In this document: positions 1-12,657 of the stretch, one piece after another | Numbering within the stretch: position 1 is the first letter of the stretch | Layout: each line of letters opens with the position of its first letter | Assembly (NCBI GenBank): GCA_038373865.1 | Contig: JAXGGA010003078.1 | Location: 45,104 to 109,103, forward strand | Source: Uloborus plumipes | Lineage: Eukaryota; Arthropoda; Arachnida; Araneae; Uloboridae | Direction: 5' to 3' | Length of the DNA: 64,000 nucleotides | The notes under the pieces: generated by a model | Told to the model about the DNA's origin: nothing | Databases searched by the model: none | The model's input: the letters and a program-made list of their open reading frames with translations, nothing else | Position numbers and translations under genes: made by a program

Positions 1-83
1 TCGGTTTTGGGGTTGAATTGAAACACCTTCCAGAATCCTTGGTTTCAGCATGTGTTACCCATCCTTATACGGTTGTTTACATT

Positions 84-359
84 ACACTCCAGGGTCCCCC
101 GTACCTACCACAACTCGTAGTTTAACCGGGATAGGGCCCTGAAGAGCGCTCTGCTCTTTTTGAACCAGAACAAGGGCCGAGCAAACCCCTGGTCCAGCAT
201 CCCCAGAGGTATCGTTTCACTTGGAGGACTTTTGACCACGAACATTTTTAACGTCCACCAGCCACCATTAATGAAGACGGTGGATCTTTGATCGACTGGG
301 ATCGAACCCGGGACCCTCCGGTTACGAGTCCGACGCCTTACCGATCGGGCTACCACGTG
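84..359 (-). mobile_element. tRNA-derived SINE, copy 1
   Basis: Read on the minus strand, this begins with a tRNA-like head: an A-box-like segment (GGTAGCCCGATCGGTAAGGC), an anticodon-loop-like CTCGTAA, and a B box (GGGTTCGATCCC). A roughly 200-bp body follows. The same body occurs at 40564-40856 (+) and 55597-55888 (-), so this is a dispersed family and not a functional tRNA gene. The anticodon loop resembles that of tRNA-Thr(CGT); this is a weak call. Both sides carry GTTTACATT (75-83 and 360-368), a plausible 9-bp target-site duplication. Confidence 0.85.
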
Positions 360-558
360 GTTTACATTCATGTGTACCTTATACGGTGGTTTTCATACAT
401 ATAAGAGTGGTTATGACAAAACAACCCACCCAGATGGTAATTTCAGATTGTGCTACTACTTTATAAGCTTTTAAAGTGAGTGCCAAAATAGCAACCACCA
501 AACTGAACAGCTTAGATGTTGAAATGTTAGCGAAATATTTTTAAGAGTGTAATACGCG

Positions 559-560
<2 letters not shown>

Positions 561-593
<33 letters not shown>
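561..593. repeat. poly(A) tract
   Basis: A run of about 33 A. No associated SINE or LINE body was recognised next to it. Confidence 0.9.
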
Positions 594-596
<3 letters not shown>

Positions 597-2816
597 AGAA
601 AGGTTTTGTTCTAATCTGAACTGGATTTTCTGTGACATCCCTGACATTTCCAGCTTGAAATGAATATGAAATATCACGTTTAATTTGTTACTCTAAACAC
701 CATTTCTCTTTGGAAGCTCTTATGCGAAGAGCTAGTTAAACTCGATGACCCCAACTCCGTGCCGACCTTGCCAAAAAAATTCCCGCCATCAGGCGATGCG
801 TTGTCAGGCGATCCTTTCTGGCAGGGCACCAGGACGTTTTGTCAACACAATAGTGACGCCACGGATTTTAAAACGGTCACCTCTTTCTGCCCTCTAAAAC
901 AACGACTTGCAATTTGTTTGGAACGAAAGGTGGGCGAACCGAAAACTTTTCACAGACATCGTAGTATTTGAATTCTTCAGGCGTTCTACATACATTTGCG
1001 TCTTAAGTGTGATTTTCAACAAAAGGCACACTTTGAGCGAAGTATCAAGAGTTACTTAGCAGAGAAGAAAAATGCTTAAAATTAAATTATAAGTATTATA
1101 TCCACCTCCCACCCCTCCTCGCGCTCTCTGTCCTCTGTCTGTTACTAGCACAGGTAACTCTTAGCGAAAACACTACCCAACGCCAAAAAAGTATCCGGCT
1201 TAAAAAGTTATTTCCGGAGTGTTTTTTTCACTCTTAACGCAGAAATCACCATAAAAAGCTGAGAATAGCTGTTGTTTTCAAGATACAGGGCCAACTGGGA
1301 TAGTGAAATCTCACTAATGCTCCATTTTGTTTAGGCAGATAGGAGCACCTCCCATGGAATTAATCTCCTTTGAGCTTCGATCCCCGATTGAAATACAAAA
1401 TCTTACTACGTAAAACACCATGAAACTTCAAGAAATTTTAACCCCAAGGCGAGAAATGAATGCCCAAAATGAGCCTGTAGTAGATCAACCTATGCTTATT
1501 TTCCTGGGAATAAGGAAGGACTTCGTGAACGCAGTGAACAAAGATGGTTTTCCAATACCTTAGAGGGAAATCGCAAAATATATATTGAAGCAAAGGTTAA
1601 GGAGAGAAATTTTAACGGTCCTTCAAACACGTACAGTTATAAAGATCACTTTTTTTGATAAACAATTTGGATTGGGAAAGTAAAGCTTCCTGGAAGCTTT
1701 TAACGGTGCTTTACAAGTATTTCTTGGTATCACAGTAAGTCAAAAAAAATCCTTCAGAAGTTATGTGACCATAGATGAAGTATATTTATTTCTCTTAAAC
1801 GCCATTTGTTCTGTTATGTGGCGATGCACCACATTTGAATGGGTTAAATACCATAGTACATTGCGTTTAAATTGTTTGAAAAAAAGGTAAAGTTAATAAC
1901 CCACATTCAAAGAAGTTTCACAAAAAAAAGTAATTTTTAATGAATTTATTATTCATGCACTTCTGGGATACAATGCCGTACAATTATCAAAAAGAAGTAG
2001 CTAACAAAACACAACTAACTACATGATACAAATACAAAATGGCGATGAAAATGGCGCAACCATATCAGACACATAAACAATAAAAACTTAATCTCATATT
2101 AAAATATTTACTAGCGATGCATACAGGGAGCAACCTTCGACGGTAAAAGGGGAAAAGGATTGAGATGAATTGGGGTACTCACGGTAATCCTTATAATTAT
2201 ATCATGTCTCCCTCCTCATCAGGCAAATGGCGTTGGTGGACCGTCACTAACTATAATCACGAATACTCCAAGACTTCCAAAACTCAACTGCCAAAAATTC
2301 CTAAATCCAGCAAAAACCAGCAGATACGAAAAATTCCTTTCCTAGGTTGCCAGAGCGAAGGAAACGGAAGACAAGATCCAAACACTTCGCCAAGGCGAGA
2401 AAGTCGACCCTACGCGTAGAGTTGTAAATATGCCAACAGGCAACACAGAAAAAAAATAAAAGGCACTAAATTTGCCAACAAAGCAACCGGGCGAAAGGAA
2501 GTTGAGGCGACGCATACTTGGGAGCCGTATCAGTTTTCCAATACAAAATGTCACCTTGACCGAAGCAAGCCTTCACCAGTAACGAAAGTGTGAAATGAAA
2601 CTCAGGAGGAATGAGAATAGAAATGGAAAAAAAGAAGGACTTATACAAAATGGGGTGGTTGACACCACATGTTCCACTTCAAGATAGTTTGCTAAAAAGG
2701 AAAGATATTCCTTAGATATATCTTCAATGGAAAGCATATTTTAGGGTCATTCAGCTAAGTTAATACTCGCCAAATGCTGCTGGCCTATTAAAAGCTGTGT
2801 TCCTTCTTTGACATAC

Positions 2817-2858
<42 letters not shown>

Positions 2859-3576
2859 AAAAAGAAATCGAAAATGAATCGTTTGCAGCCAATAGGATAA
2901 AAAGAGTCGTTGTTTCCTGCAGCCTGTTTCCTGCTTATTGTGAATCTTCGTGCAGTGGGCTTTAGTGTATCTTGAAATTAAGAGCTTGTAAAAAATCATT
3001 TGCATATTAGTTTTTTTCGATCTAAAACTAGTAAGAATTGACTATTTAAAATCATGCGGTGTGCATGGTGATACAGAAAAATTTGTGTTTCTTGTTACCT
3101 AGTGTAGTTTGTGGTGTCACCTCTCTACCCCCAACCCAAAAATATTAAATATTTTATGCAAAAATGAAATTCATAGAATTTTTCAGAAATAATTCATTGT
3201 ATTCGGGCGCTGTAAAGAAAGTTTAAATTAAAAGTTGAAATATTATGAACAAAATTATCTGTAAAATTTGTCCTTAAAACATATGTAAACGCCACCATAC
3301 CCGCAGTATTGTGCTTCATTATTAACATTAGAATTTAATAGATTACGTATTATTTAGGATATATTGGTGAGAAATGTCAGAAGTGAGGTATTTAATTTTT
3401 TCATGAACTTCTAATTCCATTGCGGATGTCAAACCTAGATTGATGTAAGGGTGTCGAGAGGTTGTCTTTAGGGGATGTCCCGGGGTGAATCGCCCTTTCG
3501 ACTCCTCTCTCCCTTAGTGGCGCTACTTTATAGACACACTGTGATTGCACATACTATCTTTTAAAGTGACACGTTG

Positions 3577-3699
3577 TAGCACCAGCGGCACCCCTGAAGG
3601 CACTTGACTCCTTATAGTACCCCCGAAGGTGTCATTTGGCTCCCTATTGGAAACACCCACAGGTAGTCAGTCACCCTTCAGAGGCTGCCGCTGGTGCTA
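3577..3699. repeat. Short inverted-repeat (MITE-like) element
   Basis: Starts with TAGCACCAGCGGCACCCCTG and ends with the near reverse complement (about 24-bp arms with a few mismatches) around a 75-bp centre. This architecture fits a miniature inverted-repeat element. No clear target-site duplication was seen. Confidence 0.6.
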
Positions 3700-5141
3700 A
3701 AACTTTTCCCTCTAAAAGGTGCCCTGTGCAATGTGCAACCTGTAGTTTTAAGTGTGTGTGTGTGTAAGAAAATGTGATAAGCTTTAATACTTAATTCGTT
3801 ACTAAAAATACATTTCACTGAATTTTTGTTCTTTTACTTTAAATATAAGTACGTATTCCGAAAATACCTACTTTATTAAAAAGTACAGGCGAATTCGCTT
3901 ATAGCAAGCCTTGATTTGATGAAAACCCGGACTTAACGGAGCAATCAGAAATTTGATTGGTACAATGTTATATCTATGAGGGCATAACTCATTTTCAATG
4001 ATCAAATCTTGCTTAAAGCGAGGAATATTTTTGTGATTTATAAAATTTCCATTGATTTCCATCTCAGCTTATCCTTTCTTGAAAAAAATCCTTTAACATT
4101 TCGTGGTGACTCATAAATCCTGAAAACAAGTGTCACATGTCACGTTTTTTTTATAAACATATTCTTATAAAAAATGTGTGTCACACTTATTGTTACCCTC
4201 TATCTCCTCCTTGTTACAAACTATCACAATTTCACGGTCTTCCTTTTTTTCTGTTCAAAGCGTGGCATCCTTTGCTGGACAGCCCCTTATACTTATACTA
4301 AACACAATTTCATCTTAATGTATCGTTATACAAGATTGAAGATTTTAAAATTTCGTTTACTTCTAAACATTGTTCCCTCAAATTCAATCGTGAAGTGCGA
4401 GAGATATGGAGCAAGACATGAATCGGAAGTCGAAGTCGAGGGGGATCTCCGGAGCCATGCCGGCTGGTTTGGCAGCCGATTATTTCTGGTCACAACCTTC
4501 TCATCGCACCGTTCATCGTGTATGCTATTAATAAACCGCCAACTAATGAGTCTGCTCTTTCTGTCTAGGAGTAGAACAAGGAGCTTAAAACGGAAAGGTC
4601 AATGAAATCTCTTTCTGTTTTCTTTGTACTCCGCCAACGCAGATCAGATCATATGTTATGTAATTAAAAACACGAAATATTTGCGTAATATTAATAGAAT
4701 GGTGTACTTTATAACCCCGATTTCTGCAACAACTATTGTGTTGTCCACAAGGCAATCATAACGTAGACTGTGCCAGTAAAACTTTTGTGTGGGGGGAATG
4801 GGGTAGGTATTTTGGAGATATTTTTTTAAGGGGAACTTTCTCTTTATGGAATGGTACTTCGTAACATTCAAGAGAGGTGCACCATTGCCCTTGGGAGGAG
4901 GGTTGGGGGAGGGGGGAGGCTGGTTATATCACATACTCTTCGGTTTTGAGATTTTCGAAGAGCGCTCATGAGAACTGCATATAGAGAACACACAAGTAAC
5001 TCGTTTCACAGAGAATATACCCCTTTTCAGTGGCGGATCAACAATGTTGCAGCGGTCGCAATCGCGTGGGGTCCCCAGGACAAAAATGTCCTGAAGGGGA
5101 TTCAAAAGTGCACGCAGCACGTATGTTTTTCTTGGTATACG

Positions 5142-5565
5142 CCCAAAATGTCGCCGGGAAAAAATGTCGCGGGCCAAAATAACGCTGGTCAAAATGTCGC
5201 CGGTCCAAAATGTCGCCGGGCCAAAATGTCGCGGTCCAAAATGTCGCTGGTCAAAATGTCGCCGGTCCAAAATGTCGCCGGGCCAAAATGTCGCGGTCCA
5301 AAATGCCGTGGGACAAAATGTCGCCGGTCTCAAATGTCGCGGTCCAAAATGTCGCGGGCAAAAATGTCGAAGGACCAAAATGTCGCGGGCCAAAATGTCG
5401 CCGGTCCAAAATGTCGTGTGTCCAAAATGTCGCCGGTCAAAAATGTCGCGTGTCCAAAATGTCGCCGGTCAAAAATGTCGCGTGTCCAAAATGTCGCCGG
5501 TCAAAAATGTCACGGGCCAAAATGTCGCCAGTTCAAATGTCGTCAGACAAAAATGTAGAAGGTCC
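5142..5565 (+). repeat. Minisatellite array, left arm
   Basis: About 27 tandem units of 15-16 bp, consensus CAAAATGTCGCCGGTC, with variants such as CGCGGGCC and CGCGGTCC. Because 16 is not a multiple of 3 and the unit has no stop codon, all three forward frames stay open and encode the same cycling peptide (MSPVQNVAGPKCRRSK and permutations). The long open frames here are therefore a by-product of the repeat, not genes. Confidence 0.95.
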
Positions 5566-7468
5566 GATATTGATACAGTTAGTATCAAAAATTAAAATAT
5601 ATGAAAAGGCTTTTTTACACCGAATTAGCAAAAAATTGCTAATTGCTGTTGATGAACGTGTGCGTTAACGATAGTATGGACTAAAATTTTTGAAAATACT
5701 AAAAAAAATTTACCCTTTCGGCTTGTAACTGTTTCGAGCGCTTTCCAAGAAACAAATAGTTTTCAAACAAGCGTACGTTATTTATTTACAATAGCTTAAT
5801 TCACCGTAACTCGCTATCTACCAACTTAAAAACGAATAGATTAGCAGCCCAAGCCAAGTTTAATTGATATCGAAAGGAAAATTTGTGTGTTAAAAAAGAA
5901 GTTGAAGAACAGTGAAATGAATAAGACAGATGTACAATGTTTGAAACTTGGTTTCTGTTAAAATTTCTTACATGATCGAAAGCAAGTCTATATTATTTAA
6001 ATAATAGAGGTCTTTTTATTTTCTTCTTCATAAAATGTGTAAAAGAAAGTATTGGATCAGTGAAAAATTGTCAATTTGGAAGAATTTGCACTTTCTGACG
6101 TGTGCTGAATTCAATTCTATCGTTTATTTTTTTAAGGGAAAATGTGTAAGTGTGTATCTGCGTGACCCATTTTTTGGGGGCGACTCTACCACAAAACTTA
6201 GTGCGTGAATTAGAATGAAATTTGGTACATACATGTACCAACCAATATGTGATTCAGTGCTGATTGGTTTTTGCCGCTAGTTCTTCCAAGTTTTTACATG
6301 CAAGAATGTAATTGAACGTTTTCAGCATAGCGTGATTAATGTCTGAAGAAGGTTCAGACGAAATAAAATAAAAATTGGCCCATAGGAAGCCTTCAGAAGA
6401 TACGCTACATCATCGAGGAAGCAGAAGCAATTGAACTTTTTATTTTTCATTATTTGTGAGTGATGTATATCAAGAAGTAATGCAAGTATTCAGACAAAAT
6501 TTTGTTTGTAGAATGGTCTTAAAGGGAGAGATGCTTATTCATTTCTGGCGTTAATCAGCTCAGACATGGTTCTGTACCTTCGTTACAATCAGTATTTAAA
6601 TGTGGAGTTGAATATAATACCATTTTTTCTCTTGTCATTTCACCTCCCCTTCCATCACTCAGTTGTTACAAAGAAAGCAATAATTCCATGAACTAATTTG
6701 ATTTCAAACGTCCCCAAACAACTCTTAAAGAAAATGTTCCATAAGAAAATTGCCGGCTACGCGGTGATTAAACGGTATTCCGTTTTTGCAAAAAAAAAAA
6801 AGCCTTTACAGCAAATTTAATTGTTTAATTTCTTTGTGTGAAAAAAAAAAGAAATAATCCTAAATATAGTTTTAAAAAACTAAAAAATACGCTTTTAGAG
6901 TAAATCAAATTCAAAAGAAGATTTTGAAAACTGTTGAATATCCGCTAAGTTTACATGCACTTATAATATGCATTTTGTGGACGATCGATGCCGAACTCAG
7001 AATTAATGTCAAATGCACTTATTATGCATCAACATGCAATATAGTTTAGCCTTTAGTAATAATAATGGTATTAAACATATTACTTTTATACGTTTGTAAA
7101 GAACGTGAATTTTATTTTTGACTCAGAGTTACATACATACAAACGAACAAACAAAAAAACCTACATGTGAAACTAGTAAAAGCGTATTAAAAAACGAAGA
7201 AATTTAGCGTCCCTGGGCCCTAAGTACAGCCCTGAAAAAACTATGGCATTATTTTGGTACTGAAATAATTTAAGCTTTAGAAGAAATCAATTTAGTTACA
7301 TTTTTGTTAATAACTTAAGCTAATTTTCTAAACTGCTACGTTTAAAAAAAGTTACTAAACAGGTGTATTTATCATATTGTGACAAGCTTATTAGTAACAT
7401 TGAGCTACATAATTAAGCTGCATTGAATTTGTGAATTAGTGGAAACATTAAATCTGTACTATACACTT

Positions 7469-7934
7469 AGCGTCATTTTGGAACGGATATATTTTGGACC
7501 GGCGTTATTTTGGACCGGCGACATTTTTGACCGGCGACATTCTGGACCGGCGACATTTTGGACCGGCGACATTTTAGACCGGCGACATTTTTGACCGGCG
7601 ACATTTTGGCCCGGCGACATTTTCGCGACATTTCGACGGCGACACTTTGGCCCGGTGACATTTTTGACCGGCGACATTTTGACCACGCGACATTTTGAGC
7701 AGGCGACATTTTGTACCGGCGACATTTTGCCCCGCGACATTTTAGCCCGCAACATTTTGGCTCGGCGACATTTTGGACCGGCGACATTTTGGCCCGCGAC
7801 ATTTTAGCCCGCGACATTTTGGCTCGGCGACATTTTGGACCGGCGACATTTTAGCCCGCGACATTTTGGCTCGGCGACATTTTGGCCCGCGACATTTTGG
7901 CCCGCGACATTTCGGCCGCGACATTTTGACCCCA
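7469..7934 (-). repeat. Minisatellite array, right arm
   Basis: About 29 tandem units of the same 15-16-bp repeat as at 5142-5565, in the opposite orientation (on the plus strand GACCGGCGACATTTTG). Variant order differs between the arms, so they have evolved by local duplication and are not a frozen palindrome. Open frames on both strands are repeat artefacts. Confidence 0.95.
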
Positions 7935-8445
7935 AACCGTTTTTCTTACATAATTGTGCTATAGACAAAGGGACCCTCAAAAATGCATTTGCGACTGGCC
8001 TCCAAACTTGTAAATCCCGCTTTCTTTCAATTTTCTGCTAGAAAACAGTACTGTTTGATATTTTTTTGGGCGACTTCCGATGCTTTTGCCCATGCCTCAG
8101 ATCTCTATTGATTTTGGTAAAAGAGGCAATATTTTGAAAAGTGCCAATTTGAAGTTGGAGTTTCCTGATTAAAAAATTTTTTTGCAGAAAAAAATTAATA
8201 TTGAATTCTAAGTCTAAATTGGGTCTAAATGCAAGAAAATAAAAGGGGAGAGGTCAAGGAAGTTATTTACCCCCTCCTTAGATTACTCCCTTTTAAGCCA
8301 TTACAGATCTGATGAGTGTTACAGATCTGATGTTAATATGAGCTACATATCTGAGTTTATGCTTTCAGTCTTCATTAACATCTCTAAAAATGATATCGTT
8401 TCCTTACATTTTTAACATAGAATTAAGATAATTATATTAATATAC

Positions 8446-8616
8446 CCCACTTAATCGGGTAGCGGATAAAATAATACCCCGCTTATACGAATCAAACATC
8501 CCGAAACCCATGCCATAGGCGCAATGTTAAAGATCCCGCTTAGTCGAATACCCCGCTTAATCGAATAATATTTCGTGGAACCAACAGTATTCGTTTAAGC
8601 GGGGCCAATAGTATAT
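8446..8616. mobile_element. Pogo/Tigger-like fragment
   Basis: Repeated phrases of the type CCCCGCTTAATCGAATA occur in both orientations, ending with an inverted form GTATTCGTTTAAGCGGGG. This resembles termini of Tigger-like DNA transposons, which have TA targets. No transposase is present. The call rests on resemblance only. Confidence 0.4.
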
Positions 8617-8899
8617 ATATTAGCTAAAAAATCAAATTTCATTATAAAAAAAGAATTTCTTGGAAATAAAAATGAGCGATAAGGTTTTAGATAAAATAAA
8701 TTATGAGATTACCAAATCCAAGATAATAAAACATTTGTTTCGTTTTGAAACAACACACAACTTCAATTTTTTCAACACACAACTCTGCTGCTTGCTTTTC
8801 TTTAATTAGTTGCAGAAATTTAATTTATTGATCAGAAATTCAAATTTAGCATGCTAGTTATTATCTAGTTATTTAGCAAAGTTATGAGAAATTGAAGCA

Positions 8900-8900
<1 letters not shown>

Positions 8901-8940
<40 letters not shown>

Positions 8941-8992
8941 ATAATAATAATAATAATAAAATAAAATAAAATAAAATAAATAAATAAATAAA
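8901..8992. repeat. Compound A-rich microsatellite
   Basis: Poly(A) of about 38 bases passing into (AAT)n, then (AAAAT)n, then (AAAT)n. This is a typical compound simple repeat, possibly seeded by an old retroposon tail. Confidence 0.9.
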
Positions 8993-9795
8993 GTAATAAT
9001 GTTTAATTAACTTAATTTTTGCAGCGTCAATTTTTCTTATTTTACTAACTTCTAGTGTCAGGTCATACAAACCACAAATGAAGCAATTGTACTAAAACTC
9101 ATTGCTTTTCATTTTTTAAGAACAAAAATATTTAAAAAAATGGCTAAAACCTATGATTTTTGCTTTTTAATAATTCTGAAACGTGAGAGTTAGTTCCGTA
9201 ACATATTCGCTGTTTTTCAATGTTACTGCTCTGACTGTTACCGATCTGACAAACCGACAAAGTTTTATTATATTTCCGAGTCGATCGCGCTAAACCAAAA
9301 TTAAACACGTGGGTTTTGCACTTGTAATAAAGGACTATACTTATACATAAAATAACTTTTAAAATAATAAAAACTGCGCATTTTAGCGCGTGTTACCGAT
9401 CTGATGACTTAAATGACACACATTTTATAAAATCACTTTAAAAAATCTTACCTGCAATTTTAGATGCAGAAATGCAAATTTTTAATTACGATGCGATAAA
9501 ACATCACACCAGGTACTCAGTCTCATGTGGTATCGGTGCAGGAAATGATTTTGGGAGCCTAAATATAGATCGGAAGTTATTGTTACCACTCTGACGTGGA
9601 ACTGAGGGACATGCTTATTTCGCATTCCCCAGAAAATCAGAAGTCGATTAAAACAAAAATGAAGTAAAATATTAACAAAGGGGTAAAAATAGAATCATTT
9701 TTTGTGCAAGTGCGTTTTTTTTAGGAAGTTAGAAAGTGTGCTTAAGCTGTTTGCATGATAAGTTTTACTACTGGGGACACGTTACCGATCTGATT

Positions 9796-12400
9796 TTTAA
9801 AGTATAAAAAACATATTTTTTGAAGAAAAAAATTTTTTTTTCTGATGTTATTAGATGAAATGAAAGCAAAACCTTATCTTCTTTCTGGGGAATTTTTTTT
9901 TTTAACTAGTTATTGAAATACTAATAAAAATTCACTTGGGACTCAAGTTGGCACTTTTCTAAATATTAGCTCAAAATAGGAATGATGGTGAAAAGAGAAA
10001 TGATGAATGTGAGATTTTTTTTTTTTGTTTAATTTCGTTGGAGTTCGTTTGATATTTTTTTACATATATCTATATTTAAAATATAATACCCGAAAATCTA
10101 TGTTAATGTGAGGGAAAGTAGACATGTAGTTTTGTAATATAATATTTTTCACACTAATGAAAATTAATGCTTCTGAATGCCTTCGAGCAGTTCGTTTTGT
10201 TCCTTGTGTGGCACGTTGTTTTCCCAATTCTTATACCTACAAGGTTACTAAGGCTATAGTCGAAATGTGAGACTCTAACGTCACTTTCATTTCGACTACA
10301 TTTAGCTTAATTGTCTGGATTTAGAAGCATCAAACAGTGAATATCTCATACAGGCCATTCAACTTAATCAGATGCTCACGTTTAATCCCTCAATTTGTCA
10401 CGTTAATGATTCTGCTATCATCTTTCTCACGAGTGATGAATGAACCCAGGACCTTTTAGTTCTCACATGTGAGCTGAGTAATTCGGTTGTAAAGTTCAAG
10501 AGAAGTTCTATAACTTATTAAGTTTAGTTGTTATGCTTTGAACTTTGTTGCCGTTAAAAATTACGAATCCTCCAATACCTGACGAAGCCAGATCTGATCC
10601 AAAAGTTTGTTGACTCTCGGAAAGTCTAGCTTAAGAAGAGAAGAATAAAAATCTTGTTTAGAGACAGTCCTACACAACGAAGAATATGATACGCTGAAAC
10701 CCGACTACCTCGGCGCTTGGTGCAAAAGCATGTTATTCTTGCCTTCACTATACGTTGAGCATTGAATATGTCTACTTGCAAAGCAAGAGAAGGCATTTTG
10801 GAAAGAAGTATGTTTTGTCACACGCGAGAGAAAACGCTGAGTCCTGTTTGCTTCCTAGAGTAAAAGTGCCGACTACATTATTATTATTATTATTTATTTA
10901 TTTATTTTTTTTTTTTTTTGTTGCATTTTATTCTGTTCTAAACTGTAGAACATAAGCTCTTCAAAGCAAGTTCTATAGAACAAAGGGTGCATGTCTGATC
11001 CTAAACTGTCGTTATAATAAAATGTTGGATTGAAGATATATTTCATGTAAAATCTAATACCTGCTCATTCTTAGTTGAAAAGTGTAAGAACTTTATTTTC
11101 AAGATACTTTTTTCAGAAATTTCTCCTTCGAATGATCGTACATGTAATCTGAAAACGAAATGTTATCCTTTTGTGTAATGTCTGGATGACTGTGGAATAG
11201 AGCTTCGTGAATAGATTTTTTACGAGGTGCAAATATATTCTTCCAAAGTTCAGCCTTTTTTGAGAGCTGGCCAAGAGGAGAAACTTTACTATGCATAGTG
11301 TTTCTGTGGTTTTCTTAACTATTCAACTCCTTTGAAATATTTATGTGATAATATTGCCTTAATTATTCTGGTGATCACTTTCCCAGGAAGATATTTTTGA
11401 AACTTCTGCACTCCCATGTAAAAATGTTTTGTTTTTCGCAGAAACATCGCTTTTGTAAAAACTTTAAAGCGGTAACAAATTGAGAAATAAAAGAAGCAAC
11501 GATGGCCTTTATCAACATTCCAAAGAGTGCCTTATCTCTCTCAAAACGATCTTCGTTATTTATAAACCTACTCTCCACCACACATGTTCCCCACTGTTCT
11601 CTCCCATCCTAATGGACGACCTGTGACGAACATCTTGATGGATAGAACATCATCGCGCTGTCGCCCCCCTCCCCTTTCTCCTAGACGCATAAAAAGTGCG
11701 TCTGAGGGCCACATTCGCCGTTACCTAATGGTGTAATTGTACCTAATGGTGTACCTATGTTGTTCGTGGAATTTCACTTTCTACGTCTCCGTGAATAAAT
11801 GGTGAAATGAATGGCTGGTGTTAGATTTTGTGATGCCGCATTTTTCTGATGTTGTCTATGTTTGAAATTTTGAATGGAATTTGATGAAAATGTGGAGCTG
11901 TTGGTACTCATAGCTTTGCTTGAATATGCGATGAATTGAAATTTCTGCAGCATGTTGAAAATGTCAGAGCAATAGCCATACTATCTTTGTTTTTCCCCTT
12001 CTCAGTGGTGTAAGAAAGGAGGCGGTCGCCGGGACCATATTCCTCTCTGTAATTTCAAAATTAAATTTCTAGAATGAATATCAAAATTACTTGTCTTTGT
12101 TTAAAAGATGTTTTTCATTATTATGAAAAATTATAGTTACTAATGACTACGACAATAATAGCTATCTAGCCTCTATGCAAAATGAAAATCACTTTCCGAA
12201 TGCTTCTGTCGACAATCACAAGAGTTAGATCTCTATTCTCTGATCTCGGTATGCACTCCCCTTGGGGAATTTCTTGCTACTCCAGAGGTGCAAAATCGTC
12301 GTATAATATAGTTTCCTTCCTTTTTTTCTTAATTCCATTTTATGCGCATAAATTAGATTCTCCTTCCTTGCAAATTGTACGAATTGTCCGTCTCTTTCAG
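9796..12400. other. Stretch upstream of first visible Wnt5 exon
   Basis: AT-rich sequence with no recognised gene and no clear repeat apart from an (ATT)/(ATTT) simple repeat near 10879-10919. The last 20 bases are a pyrimidine-rich splice acceptor leading into the exon at 12401. Probably intron. Confidence 0.5.
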
Positions 12401-12657
12401 GAATCTGGGTCTTCAGGGCCTCGACGTCTTGCACAATCCTCAGGCGTATCTGCTGGGCGCACAACCACTGTGTTCCAGGTTGAGTGGGCTCTCCCGCGGC
12501 CAAACCAAGCTGTGCTATCTCTACCAGGACCACATGGCCCACGTCGCGAGGGGCGCGCGGCTCGGCATCCACGAATGTCAGTGGCAGTTCACCAACAGGA
12601 GGTGGAATTGCTCCACAGTGGACGACTCCAGTGTCTTCGGTCACGTATTAAATATTG
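12401..12657 (+). CDS. Wnt5: Wnt5 internal coding exon (N-terminal core)
   Basis: This exon encodes about 85 residues of a secreted Wnt ligand. Wnt proteins are cysteine-rich lipid-modified signals acting through Frizzled and, for Wnt5, also Ror/Ryk-type receptors. Visible hallmarks in order are [35 protein letters not shown] and [15 protein letters not shown]. They include four conserved cysteines and the conserved N-C-S glycosylation sequon. The GAQPLC..LSGLS.GQ and STVD..SVFG wording points to the Wnt5 subfamily. The acceptor is CTCTTTCAG|G; with a phase-2 start the split codon would be TG|G (Trp), as expected before NLG. The donor is G|GTAAGT, phase 1, and joins in frame to the exon at 48320. 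The exon is GC-rich compared with its surroundings. The preceding exon with the signal peptide was not found. Confidence 0.95.

Larger units (their letters stand above)
371..5124. other. Stretch without recognisable gene
   Basis: AT-rich sequence upstream of the first visible Wnt exon. It holds poly(A) tracts (561-593 and about 2817-2863), a small hairpin repeat (3577-3699) and no convincing exon. An open frame at 720-971 and another at 4174-4605 are present, but neither resembles a family I know, and neither shows a repeat of its product elsewhere. A short moderately GC-rich patch at 4395-4520 could be an exon or regulatory; I cannot decide. Treat as intron or 5' flank of Wnt5. Confidence 0.5.
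5134..7938. mobile_element. Foldback element with minisatellite inverted ends (FB/MULE-like)
   Basis: The element is 2805 bp and is flanked on both sides by the identical 9-mer GTTTTTCTT (5125-5133 and 7939-7947). Its tips both begin GGT and then run, after 7 diverged bases, into CAAAATGTCG arrays in opposite orientation. Each end is a tandem array of 15-16-bp units, and a roughly 1.9-kb AT-rich core (5566-7468) holds no open frame over 60 codons. Inverted ends made of short tandem repeats plus a 9-bp duplication are what Drosophila Foldback elements show; those are placed with Mutator-like elements. Assignment to that group is inference, and no transposase is encoded here, so the copy would be non-autonomous. 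Confidence 0.75.
8296..9795. repeat. Region with recurring TGTTACCGATCTGA motif
   Basis: Variants of one phrase recur in the same orientation at about 8300, 8317, 9221, 9236, 9391, 9581 and 9781 (TTAC, then C/A, then GATCTGA). A weaker form lies at 8349. The unit is not tandem; copies are separated by 15 to about 900 bp of unrelated AT-rich sequence. Similar motif repetition is seen inside the TA-target elements at 30994-34309 and 44089-46680, so this may be the remains of such an element, but no terminal inverted repeats were found. Confidence 0.55.

Noticed and set aside
301..360. tRNA gene at the SINE heads (also 30290-30400, 40567-40620, 55830-55888)
   Set aside because: Only A/B boxes are conserved; acceptor stems do not pair and each head continues into a SINE body.
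4174..4605. 143-codon open frame
   Set aside because: Low-complexity AT-rich beginning, no recognised family, no splice or start context; kept only as a note in the flanking stretch.
5142..5565. CRISPR-like appearance of the short repeats
   Set aside because: Units are contiguous without unique spacers, and the genome is eukaryotic.
4929..5668. Several long overlapping open frames on both strands with MSPVQNVAGPKCR-type repeats
   Set aside because: They are a necessary product of a stop-free 16-bp tandem repeat; the mirror array at 7459-7964 does the same.
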